This document shows, piece by piece, positions 14,562 through 20,991 of a DNA stretch of 21,014 nt. Under the pieces are notes generated by a model, which was not told where the DNA came from, ran no database searches, and saw only the letters and a program-made list of their open reading frames with translations. Every line of letters starts with the position of its first letter. Positions within the stretch are counted from its first letter, which is position 1. A program made the translations under genes and the position numbers. This DNA is from Oscillospiraceae bacterium. GTDB lineage: Bacteria; Bacillota; Clostridia; Oscillospirales; Acutalibacteraceae. Location of the stretch: contig JAQXLO010000209.1 in NCBI GenBank assembly GCA_029012165.1, forward strand, positions 1 through 21,014. The letters run 5' to 3'.

Positions 14562-15433
14562 TTTGCATCGCCTCCCGAAGCGGAATGCAGATGCACATCC
14601 ATCTGCGGGTAGGGAATGGAGATCCCGTTTTCGTCGAAGGCACGCTTGACGTTCTCGTTCAGTCGGAAATAAACATCCCAGTATTTGTCGGACGGGCAGT
14701 ATGTACGGCACTGGAAGTTGAGTGAACTGCTGTCCTGCTTTTCGAGCAGCACCACCGGCGCCGGATCCTTGAGCACATCCGGGTCGCTGTCGGCCGTGCG
14801 CAAAATGATCCGCCGCACTGCGTCTATATCGCTGTCATAGCTGACGCAGAAGGTCACGTCCACACGGCGGGTGGGCAGGGCGGAGTTGTCGATGAGCACA
14901 TTGTTGGAAACCATGCTGTTGGGGATGACGATCTGCCGCTGATCGACGGTGATGATCTTGGTATAGAACAGGCTGATGCTCTTGACCGTGCCGCTGTATT
15001 CGCCGAAGGCGATGAAATCCCCCACGGAAAAGGGTTTGAACACGAGAATGACAAAGCCGCCTGCAATGTTGGACAGACCGCCCTGCAAGGCAAGACCGAT
15101 GGTCAACCCTGCGGAGGTGACCAGGGCGACCATGGAGGACATGGGCACGCCCAGAACGGCGGCGGCAGAAACGACCACCAACAGCTTGAGCCCTATGGAG
15201 ATGGCGCTTTTGAGGAAGGAGCGGACGGTGGGCTCCAAGCGTTCGTAGAGCTTCGATTTTTTGTAGAGCTTGACGATGAAATTCGTCAGCTTGAAGCCGA
15301 GGAACAGCAGAAGCGCCGCAAACAAAAGACGAAAGCCGTAGGTGATGGCGAAGTCGTAGATCTTGTCGAGCAGTTTGTCGAGAAAGCCGGTGGCCTCCTC
15401 CAACGTGATGGGTGCCAGAGTCGTTTCTTCCAT
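14558..15433 (-). CDS. mscS: Small-conductance mechanosensitive channel, MscS family
   Basis: A 291-residue membrane channel that opens on hypoosmotic stress to release solutes. Three hydrophobic segments are seen, at about 33-53, 75-95 and 98-130. The last is the pore helix, with the Gly/Ala-rich GLTIGLALQGGLSNIAGGF pattern. The beta domain follows with VFKPFSVGDFIAFGEYSGTVKSI and IVIPNSMVSNNVLIDNS, both typical of MscS. The C-terminal alpha/beta domain ends with a short polar tail. AAAGGA lies 8 bases before the ATG at 15433. It starts 1 base after the glycosyltransferase stop and overlaps the next gene by 4 bp, so it is embedded in the operon. Confidence 0.93.
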   Translation of the reverse strand: MEETTLAPITLEEATGFLDKLLDKIYDFAITYGFRLLFAALLLFLGFKLTNFIVKLYKKSKLYERLEPTVRSFLKSAISIGLKLLVVVSAAAVLGVPMSSMVALVTSAGLTIGLALQGGLSNIAGGFVILVFKPFSVGDFIAFGEYSGTVKSISLFYTKIITVDQRQIVIPNSMVSNNVLIDNSALPTRRVDVTFCVSYDSDIDAVRRIILRTADSDPDVLKDPAPVVLLEKQDSSSLNFQCRTYCPSDKYWDVYFRLNENVKRAFDENGISIPYPQMDVHLHSASGGDAK

Positions 15434-15434
15434 T

Positions 15435-16457
15435 TTATTTTTCCTTTCCGTAGATCATTGTACCGATCCAGTATGCCGGAAGCGAAAGATGCAGCTGAAT
15501 CAGCCGGATCATGACCCAATCCAGAGAGCGGGATCTTTGCGCTTGAATGTCGAACCGGCGATACATATCCTGAAACAGCGGAGAATGCGCTATACGGCGA
15601 AACTCGCCGAAACGATGCTCTTTCCTGCGGTACAGGTTACCAAAGAGAAGCTGGGAAATATGACGGAAGGTATACTCGGCGTTTGCTTTGTTTACATCGT
15701 CTTTATTCGGACAGTATAAATCAATAAGCTGTCGTTTCGTTTCGTACTGGCGAAGAAGCGAATCCGTCATGGCGGGTTTGTATTTGCGGCTGCGAATCAA
15801 GCTTCCCGATACGAAGCGGTAGGCATACAGTACGTCGTCCAAGGCACTCACACGCTCGGCACGAAGCAGACACTCCATGCAAAACGAGGCATCCTCGCAG
15901 ATACGGATGTTCTCGTCAAAGCGAATGCCCTTTTCGTGAAACAGCGCAGCGGAATACAGCCGCCGCCAAACGAACATCAGGGAGCCGTCCCTGACCAGCT
16001 GCGGCATCAGCGTTTGAATCTGTGCCTTGTCCAAAACTTCTCCGATGGGGAAATGCGGCACGCAGATCGACAGGGTGCCGTTTTCGTTAAACGAACGATA
16101 GGCACAGGTCACGACTTCGCTGCCTGTGTCTGCGGCGGTGTTGTACAGCTTTTCATACATGGACGGATCCACCAGATCGTCCCCGTCCACAAAGCCGATG
16201 TATTCCCCCCGTGCAGCGTCTATGCCGCTGTTGCGTGCACCGCTCAGTCCCTTGTTTTGCTGGTGGATGACACGGATGCGCGCATCCTTTTGCGCAAGCT
16301 TGTCCGCAAGGGCGGAACAGCCGTCGGTCGAGCCGTCGTCCACGAGGATGATTTCCAATTCCCGAAGCGTTTGTGCGCAGACGGAGCGAACGCATTCTTC
16401 CAGATAGTCGATGCCGTTGAAAAAGGGGATAATGACGCTGACCTTGACCGTATCCAT
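15435..16457 (-). CDS. Glycosyltransferase family 2 protein
   Basis: A 340-residue GT-A fold glycosyltransferase. It opens with VSVIIPFFNGIDYLEECVRS, has ILVDDGSTDG (about 37-46, nucleotide binding), NKGLSGARNSGIDAARGEYI, and FVDGDD at 89-94, the metal-binding DXD-type motif. The C-terminal half is variable and lacks obvious membrane segments, so it is probably cytoplasmic or membrane-associated. The ATG at 16457 has GGAGG 8 bases upstream; GTG and TTG codons slightly upstream are too close to that site. It is the first gene of a four-gene operon. The donor and acceptor sugars cannot be deduced; cell-wall polysaccharide or teichoic-acid decoration is typical for such genes. Confidence 0.92.
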   Translation of the reverse strand: MDTVKVSVIIPFFNGIDYLEECVRSVCAQTLRELEIILVDDGSTDGCSALADKLAQKDARIRVIHQQNKGLSGARNSGIDAARGEYIGFVDGDDLVDPSMYEKLYNTAADTGSEVVTCAYRSFNENGTLSICVPHFPIGEVLDKAQIQTLMPQLVRDGSLMFVWRRLYSAALFHEKGIRFDENIRICEDASFCMECLLRAERVSALDDVLYAYRFVSGSLIRSRKYKPAMTDSLLRQYETKRQLIDLYCPNKDDVNKANAEYTFRHISQLLFGNLYRRKEHRFGEFRRIAHSPLFQDMYRRFDIQAQRSRSLDWVMIRLIQLHLSLPAYWIGTMIYGKEK

Positions 16458-16489
16458 TCGCAACACCTCCGTTGAAAAGTACCTATTGT

Positions 16490-16518
16490 ATAGTACAAAA
16501 AAGACGCCCGTTTGTCAA
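16490..16518 (-). promoter_or_regulatory. Promoter of the glycosyltransferase operon, inside the lepB terminator
   Basis: TTGACA (16518-16513) and TACTAT (16495-16490) are 17 bases apart on the minus strand. The -35 box is part of the 3' side of the lepB terminator hairpin, and the terminator T-run falls within the spacer. Confidence 0.8.
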
Positions 16519-16538
16519 TACGAAAGGACAACGGGCGC
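16497..16538 (-). terminator. Intrinsic terminator after lepB
   Basis: GCGCCCGTTGTC and GACAAACGGGCGT pair with one bulged base on the minus strand, followed by six T residues. It begins 6 bp after the lepB stop. Confidence 0.85.
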
Positions 16539-16543
16539 AGGCG

Positions 16544-17074
16544 TTAATCGGGATTGGTTATAATGGTAAACGGCATGGGCAGCAGCCGCAGGACGACGGG
16601 ACCTATGATGCTGTCCGCATCCACACAGCCGATCTCCTCGTAGCGGCTGTCCACGGAATTTGCACGATTATCCCCCAGGAGAAAAACCTTGCCCTCGGGC
16701 ACGGTCAGCGGGAAGTCCACGGTGCCCCGGACACATTTCCCGTCCTGCAAATACGGTTCCTTCAAGGCTTCTCCATTGACGGTGACGACGCCGGTGTCGA
16801 AGTCGATGTCCACCGTGTCGCCTGCCACGGCGATGAGCCGCTTGATCAAGCGGGCATGGTAGGCGTTGTCCGTATTCGTGATGATGATGTCGCCCTGTTT
16901 CGGCTCTGCCAGCCGGCAGGCGGCGATCCAGTCGCCGCTTTGCAGGGTGGGCAGCATGGATTCGCCGTCCACGAAAATGATACGGAACGTGACGTTAAAC
17001 AGGACGACGATCACGGTGCAGAGCAGAAAAAATTTCAGAATGGCTGTCAGACAGCCCTTGGCGTGCCGGCGCAT
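16544..17074 (-). CDS. lepB: Signal peptidase I
   Basis: A 176-residue type I signal peptidase that removes signal peptides at the outer face of the membrane. There is one N-terminal membrane segment (about 12-33). The catalytic serine is in VDGESMLPTL (Ser39) and the general-base lysine is in LIKRLIAVAGD (Lys78). FLLGDNRANSVDSRY is the conserved box E. The short length with a single anchor is typical of Gram-positive SipS-like enzymes. GAGAGGTG precedes the ATG at 17074. It lies 4 bp after the truB stop, so the two form one operon, closed by the terminator at 16497-16538. The secreted metallophosphoesterase in this window would be a plausible client. Confidence 0.94.
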   Translation of the reverse strand: MRRHAKGCLTAILKFFLLCTVIVVLFNVTFRIIFVDGESMLPTLQSGDWIAACRLAEPKQGDIIITNTDNAYHARLIKRLIAVAGDTVDIDFDTGVVTVNGEALKEPYLQDGKCVRGTVDFPLTVPEGKVFLLGDNRANSVDSRYEEIGCVDADSIIGPVVLRLLPMPFTIITNPD

Positions 17075-17078
17075 ACGA

Positions 17079-17972
17079 TCACCTCTCGATCAAAAGCCGG
17101 CGTACAGCCAGCTGTGCTTTTGTGCTGTCCAAATTGCCCAGCCCCAAGAACCGTCCGCCCGGCGCATAGACACGGTACAGGCCGTCTGCGCCGAGATCGT
17201 GCAGACGGTCGGCGTTCAGTTCGCCGCCGTTGCAGAACCGGGTCGCCTGCTTGTCGGTGACGCTCACCGCCGGGTAGGGGGAGAGCACCTTATCCACGGA
17301 GTAAATGCAGCTTTGCAGTGTTTCCTGCGAACAGCTGCGCAGTTCGTCAAGGGTATGCGCTTCGTCTGCGGAGAAGCCGTTGGCCACGGTGCGGCGCAGG
17401 GCGGTCAATACGGCGCCGCAGCCGAGGGCTTCGCCCAGATCCGAGACCAGGGAACGGATATAGGTGCCGGCGGAGCAGTGCACGTCCACGGTATATTCTC
17501 CCTTTTTTTCGTCGAAACAGACCGTCTGCAAAGAGAAAATTTCGACTTCCCGTGCCTCCCGCTCCACCTCGATGCCCTGCCGGGCGAGGGCGTACAGCCG
17601 CACCCCGTCCTTGCTGACGGCGGAGTACATGGGCGGGATCTGCGCAATCTTCCCCCGAAACGCCGCCAGCGCATTTTCCACGTCCTGCGCTGCGGCGTGT
17701 ACAGGTCTTTGGGAGAGGACGGTGCCGGTGATGTCCAGCGTGTCGGTGACGGTGCCCAACAGGAAGGTGGCACGGTACGCCTTGTCATGGCACGGCAGCA
17801 GCTCCATAAATTTGGTGGCGCCGCCCAAAAGTACCGGCAGCACCCCGGACGCCATGGGATCCAGCGTGCCGGTGTGCCCGATCTTCTTTTCCCCCGTGAT
17901 GCGCCGCAGCTGTGCCGCCGCCCAAAAGGAGGTGATCCCCTCGGGCTTGTCCAATACGATTACACCTGTCAT
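17079..17972 (-). CDS. truB: tRNA pseudouridine(55) synthase TruB
   Basis: A 297-residue enzyme that makes pseudouridine 55 in the T loop of tRNAs. It begins MTGVIVLDKPEGITSFWAAA and carries IGHTGTLDPMASGVLPVLLG with the catalytic aspartate Asp38. Further landmarks are YRATFLLGTVTDTLDITG, IPPMYSAVSKDGVRLYALAR and CSAGTYIRSLVSDLGEALG. A C-terminal PUA-like segment with FCNGGEL and YRVYAPGGRFLGLG follows. GGAGG lies 6 bases before the ATG at 17972. It has its own promoter and is divergent from the sigma factor gene. Confidence 0.96.
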   Translation of the reverse strand: MTGVIVLDKPEGITSFWAAAQLRRITGEKKIGHTGTLDPMASGVLPVLLGGATKFMELLPCHDKAYRATFLLGTVTDTLDITGTVLSQRPVHAAAQDVENALAAFRGKIAQIPPMYSAVSKDGVRLYALARQGIEVEREAREVEIFSLQTVCFDEKKGEYTVDVHCSAGTYIRSLVSDLGEALGCGAVLTALRRTVANGFSADEAHTLDELRSCSQETLQSCIYSVDKVLSPYPAVSVTDKQATRFCNGGELNADRLHDLGADGLYRVYAPGGRFLGLGNLDSTKAQLAVRRLLIER

Positions 17973-18002
17973 AGCGTCCTCCGATTTGTAAACTCTGCGG
18001 TC

Positions 18003-18031
18003 AGTATACCATATTTTTGCGCAAAACGCAA
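18003..18031 (-). promoter_or_regulatory. Promoter of truB-lepB
   Basis: TTGCGT (18031-18026) and TATACT (18008-18003) are 17 bases apart on the minus strand, about 30 bp before truB. It diverges from the sigma-gene promoter at 18096. Confidence 0.75.
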
Positions 18032-18095
18032 ACCGGAGTGTGAAGGAAATGTGGAAATTTATTGAATATTTCGTGAATTTATATAAAAAAGGGTG

Positions 18096-18124
18096 TTGAC
18101 AAACGGAATTTTTTGATATACAAT
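18096..18124 (+). promoter_or_regulatory. Strong promoter of the sigma factor gene
   Basis: TTGACA (18096-18101) and TACAAT (18119-18124) are separated by 17 bases on the plus strand, leaving a leader of roughly 35 bases before the TTG start. Confidence 0.9.
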
Positions 18125-18167
18125 ACGCTTAGGTTATCAGAGTGTATTCCGATGAGGTGGCAGGATT

Positions 18168-18728
18168 TTGCGAAGTGTACAGGACAGTCAGCTTCTTGAA
18201 GCTGCCCGCAGAGGAGACAACGATGCCATTACGCAGCTGATGACCGGCTTGCTCCCCTTTATCCACAAAAAAGCGTGCATCTGCGCAAGTGTCAGCGGGC
18301 TGGATGCCGAGGATCTGGCGCAGGAGGGGCTGATCGGTTTTCTCGGTGCCGTGCGCACCTTTCGTGCGGACAGCGGCGCACAGTTCTCCACCTACGCCTG
18401 TGCCTGCATCCTCAACGGGATGCGTTCCGCCATGCGCAGGGTCTCAAAGCCCGGTGCCGTGCCTGCGGCGGCGGTGGTGCCGATGGACGATGTCCATGTG
18501 TACCCCGCACAGGAGGATCCGCAGGATATTGTTGCGGATCGGGAGGAGGCGGACGGTCTGTGGCGGATCGTGGACAAGCGCCTTTCCCGGCGGGAGCAGC
18601 AGGTGCTGCGGCTGTATATCGGCGGCGACAGCTATGCCGCCATTGCACAGAAGCTTTCCCTGCGGGATGCCAAATCGGTGGACAACACCCTGCAGCGCAT
18701 TCGTAAAAAACTGAAGTCTTTCAGTTAA
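18168..18728 (+). CDS. RNA polymerase sigma factor, SigH-like
   Basis: A 186-residue sigma-70 family protein with regions 2 and 4 only. Region 2 (about 5-92) has ITQLMTGLLPFIHKKA, LDAEDLAQEGLIGFLGAVRTF and FSTYACACILNGMRSAMRR. Region 4 (about 138-184) has LSRREQQVLRLYIGGDSYAAIAQKL followed by SVDNTLQRIRKKL. The DLAQEGLIG core and the terminal NTLQRIRKKL resemble SigH of Firmicutes, the stationary-phase/early sporulation sigma. The start is TTG at 18168 with AGGTGG 7-8 bases upstream; the nearby ATG at 18152 is out of frame. The inefficient start codon under a consensus promoter suggests translational limitation. No anti-sigma gene is adjacent. A SigH orthologue is favoured over an ECF sigma. 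Confidence 0.88.
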   Translation: MRSVQDSQLLEAARRGDNDAITQLMTGLLPFIHKKACICASVSGLDAEDLAQEGLIGFLGAVRTFRADSGAQFSTYACACILNGMRSAMRRVSKPGAVPAAAVVPMDDVHVYPAQEDPQDIVADREEADGLWRIVDKRLSRREQQVLRLYIGGDSYAAIAQKLSLRDAKSVDNTLQRIRKKLKSFS

Positions 18729-18738
18729 ATAAAGATAT

Positions 18739-18806
18739 GCCCCAAGTAGCTTAAAGTAGAGCGTAGTTCATTTTCTAAGGTGGCGGTGCGAATCCGTCCG
18801 CGGGCA
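18739..18806 (+). ncRNA. Possible tRNA-like or other structured RNA element
   Basis: Between the sigma and zinc-ribbon genes, TGCCC (18739-18743) can pair with GGGCA (18802-18806). GCTT/GAGC (about 18749-18762) forms a D-arm-like hairpin, and GGCGG-TGCGAAT-CCGTC (about 18782-18798) resembles a T arm. The span is 68 bases, close to tRNA size. I could not form a proper anticodon arm, the T-loop lacks the usual TTC, and no CCA follows. A functional tRNA is therefore unlikely. A degenerate tRNA or a cis-regulatory RNA for the downstream gene remains possible. Confidence 0.3.
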
Positions 18807-18835
18807 AAAAATCTATTCAAGCGAGGTAAAAACCA

Positions 18836-19111
18836 ATGTACGAAGACAAAACACTCACCTGTAAGGAATGCGGCGAAGAGTTCGTATTCACCGCCGGCGA
18901 GCAGGAGTTCTATGCAGAAAAGGGTTTCGTCAATGAGCCCCAGCGCTGCAAGGCCTGCCGTGACGCAAGAAAGAATGGCACCCGTGAACGCGAAATGTTC
19001 GAGGCTACCTGCGAGAAGTGCGGCGGTGTCGCAAGAGTTCCTTTCAAGCCCCGTGAGGATCGTCCCGTCTATTGCAGCGAATGCTTTGCAAAGATGAAGG
19101 AAGAGGCATAA
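18836..19111 (+). CDS. Small double zinc-ribbon protein
   Basis: A 91-residue protein made of two zinc ribbons. The first uses CKECG (Cys9, Cys12) and CKAC (Cys38, Cys41), with the spacing and the FYAEKGFVNEPQRCKACR text of the probable zinc-ribbon domain family common in Firmicutes. The second uses CEKCG (Cys59, Cys62) and CSEC (Cys80, Cys83), with RVPFKPREDRPVYCSECF. GAGGT lies 8 bases before the ATG at 18836. It is 107 bp downstream of the sigma gene, with no clear promoter between them, and is followed by a strong terminator. The function of this family is not established; nucleic-acid or protein binding is likely. Confidence 0.88.
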   Translation: MYEDKTLTCKECGEEFVFTAGEQEFYAEKGFVNEPQRCKACRDARKNGTREREMFEATCEKCGGVARVPFKPREDRPVYCSECFAKMKEEA

Positions 19112-19162
19112 GTTAGTTTTTATTTAGCTTTCAGTAGATAAAAGACTTTTTTATGCACGGCA

Positions 19163-19199
19163 AGAGCCGTCACAGTTTTGCGCTGTGGCGGCTCTTTTT
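19163..19199 (+). terminator. Strong intrinsic terminator after the zinc-ribbon gene
   Basis: AGAGCCGTCACAG and CTGTGGCGGCTCT form a 13-bp stem with one G-U pair around a 7-base loop, followed by a T-run. On the minus strand no T-run follows, so it probably serves only the plus-strand genes, although the converging glycosidase gene ends 27 bp beyond it. Confidence 0.92.
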
Positions 19200-19225
19200 C
19201 TTTCTTGATGGAGTATAATGCCGCT

Positions 19226-20605
19226 TTACCGGTCGCCGTTGACGGTGACGGACCACAGGTCGGCGTCGTCGATATAGAGCTTCAGCCAGGCTTTGCTCAT
19301 TTTCGTCGTTGTGCCCGTCCACCGCATCACAAGCGCCGTGCCGCTGCCCTGCAGCGGGACACAATCCTCCGGCGAAAAGCCCGGAACGAATGTTCCGTCC
19401 TCATCCAGCAGACCGCCGCATATGCGCCCACGGATGTCGGCGTTGATGACCACCTCGGGACAGGACGGGTCCACATAGCCGTTCACGGTGAATGCAAAGT
19501 GCTTTTTTACGCACAGCCCCTGCAATCTGTCCCGGGGAAAGGCGGCGAGCATATAGCAGCCGTCGTAGCTGTCGGGCATCGGCGCATCGCAGTGGCGGCG
19601 GTTGCTGGCACTGTAAATAATACACTGCCTGCCGTCCGGCAGCGTGTGCACCCCGGCGGCGGCATACATGGAACCTCTGTCGTATGTATCGCCGTTTGCC
19701 ACAAAGGGCGCACGTACATACCTGTCGAAGCTGATGCCGTCACGGCTCGTGGCCAGACGGATTTGCAGTGTTTCGGTGGTGTGGTCGAAATAGGAATAAA
19801 AAAGATAGTGCACCGATTCGCCGTCCCCGGTCACCTTGGTGGCGGCGCTGTTGTAGTAGTCGGTGTTCAGATCGTCGCAAAGATCCGGGCGCAGAATCGT
19901 CACAGGCTCCTGCCAATGCACGCCGTCGGAGGATTCCTGCCTGCCGATGCTGCGGCATCCGTTTCGTTCCAGCGTGCGAAAATAGCCCACATATTTGCGC
20001 AGAGTGCCGTCCCACTGCACCACGCACTGCGTATCGGAGCCGAAGGAGGAGACGGGCATATGGTTGTAGTCCCTCGGAATTTCAGGCGCACCGTGCGTCC
20101 AGTGGATGCCGTCCGGGGAATAGGCGAAGGAGAGCAAGCCCTGTCGGCTGCCGTCCTCGGGACGCAGGAGCGCACCGAGAAAAACACAGCGGTACCTTGC
20201 CTGCGGCGGCGAGTTCGGGTCGATGAACAGGGAATGCCCGTGAAAACCCATGCCGTGGGTCAGCGTCGAGTCGATGACGATGTTGTTCTCCGTACTGCCT
20301 TCAAAGGTGCATACGCCCAAATGCGGCTTGTGCCAGTGCAGCATATCGTCACTCTCCGCATAACACAGCCGACAGCCGAAATCGTCGGCAGGGTCGGAGA
20401 AGGCTTCGTACCACATACGGTAACGGCCGTTGTCCCGCAGTACCGTCAGCCAGTTCAGGTGCCAGCGCTCCCACGGCTGATCTGCCGCAAAGACGGGACC
20501 GATCTTTGTGGTTTCGCCCAATTTGATTTCAAATTCGCCGTCTGTTTTCCACGCATCTCCCCGGCAGGCAAAATGATGCCTGTCCAATAAAAGCCTTTTA
20601 ACCAT
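19226..20605 (-). CDS. Putative five-bladed beta-propeller glycosidase (GH43/GH32-like)
   Basis: A 459-residue protein with repeated blade signatures of the GH32/43/68/130-type propeller. WLTVLRDNGRYRMWYEAF is followed by CYAESDDMLHWHKPHLG, then FAYSPDGIHWTHGAPE, then ESSDGVHWQEPVTI, then ATSRDGISFDRYVRAPF. There is no signal peptide, so it is probably cytoplasmic. Catalytic acids cannot be assigned with certainty. Residues beyond about 350 form a C-terminal beta-rich part (VNGYVDPSCPEVVINADIRG). The start at ATG 20605 has GGGAGG 6 bases upstream; the frame extends 44 codons further over the promoter. It is monocistronic. It could also be a glycoside phosphorylase or a non-catalytic propeller; sugar specificity is unknown. 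Confidence 0.72.
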   Translation of the reverse strand: MVKRLLLDRHHFACRGDAWKTDGEFEIKLGETTKIGPVFAADQPWERWHLNWLTVLRDNGRYRMWYEAFSDPADDFGCRLCYAESDDMLHWHKPHLGVCTFEGSTENNIVIDSTLTHGMGFHGHSLFIDPNSPPQARYRCVFLGALLRPEDGSRQGLLSFAYSPDGIHWTHGAPEIPRDYNHMPVSSFGSDTQCVVQWDGTLRKYVGYFRTLERNGCRSIGRQESSDGVHWQEPVTILRPDLCDDLNTDYYNSAATKVTGDGESVHYLFYSYFDHTTETLQIRLATSRDGISFDRYVRAPFVANGDTYDRGSMYAAAGVHTLPDGRQCIIYSASNRRHCDAPMPDSYDGCYMLAAFPRDRLQGLCVKKHFAFTVNGYVDPSCPEVVINADIRGRICGGLLDEDGTFVPGFSPEDCVPLQGSGTALVMRWTGTTTKMSKAWLKLYIDDADLWSVTVNGDR

Positions 20606-20629
20606 CGTAGCCCTCCCTTGTTTTACTCC

Positions 20630-20658
20630 AATATAGCACAGCGTCCGCTTTTTTTCAA
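20630..20658 (-). promoter_or_regulatory. Promoter of the propeller glycosidase gene
   Basis: TTGAAA (20658-20653) and TATATT (20635-20630) are 17 bases apart on the minus strand, about 25 bp upstream of the start codon. Confidence 0.75.
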
Positions 20659-20728
20659 TAGAACAGCGGCGAAGGTGACGGCAAACTATTGATGTATGAC
20701 GTAAAATGATGTGAACCAAATTAAAAGA

Positions 20729-20795
20729 GAAGTCCAAGCTTCAATATGGTATAATTAAGTTGCAACACCCAAAAACCAATCGAAGGGAGGACTTC
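20729..20795 (+). repeat. Inverted repeat masking the first transposase ribosome binding site
   Basis: GAAGTCC (20729-20735) and GGACTTC (20789-20795) are perfect complements. The right arm overlaps the GGGAGG ribosome binding site. An extended -10 promoter lies between the arms, so only transcripts entering from outside would carry both. Confidence 0.6.
20747..20755 (+). promoter_or_regulatory. Extended -10 promoter in the IS region
   Basis: TGGTATAAT is a perfect extended -10 (TGnTATAAT) with no good -35 at the usual distance. It lies about 43 bp upstream of the first transposase start. Confidence 0.6.
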
Positions 20796-20797
20796 CG

Positions 20798-20908
20798 GTG
20801 AATATTATATCACAAGAAGCCCGGAAAAGGCAAGCAGTAGTTAAGCTGGCGAGAAGAAAAGGGTGTAGGTTTGCAATAGATGTGTTACAAAGAATAAAAA
20901 AAGGATGA
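20798..20908 (+). pseudogene. Transposase N-terminal remnant
   Basis: A GTG-initiated frame of 36 codons with GGGAGG 7 bases upstream. It begins MNIISQEARKRQAVVKLARR, which looks like the start of the DNA-binding domain of IS-type transposases (IS481/IS3-like helix-turn-helix). The similarity appears to fade after about 24 residues and the frame stops at TGA 20906-20908, where a full protein would be several hundred residues. It is therefore best read as a truncated copy. A small independent helix-turn-helix peptide is a less likely alternative. Confidence 0.5.
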
Positions 20909-20991
20909 CGAATAGCGAAACCTGTGTTACAGCTAAGTTACCACACAAAAAAAATAACAAGGAGGCTATTCGTCATGAATACTGTAACACA
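20905..20991 (+). repeat. Two interleaved inverted repeats before the second transposase
   Basis: ATGACGAATAGC (20905-20916) is complementary to GCTATTCGTCAT (20965-20976), and TGTGTTACAG (20923-20932) to CTGTAACACA (20982-20991), all perfectly. The order A-B-A'-B' means the two stems are interleaved. A' covers the bases between the ribosome binding site and the ATG, and B' lies in the first codons. Confidence 0.7.

Noticed and set aside
18770..18806. T-box-like AAGGTGGCGG sequence before the zinc-ribbon gene
   Set aside because: Only a partial resemblance to the T-box antiterminator motif. There is no terminator, no specifier stem and the downstream gene is not an amino-acid-related gene.
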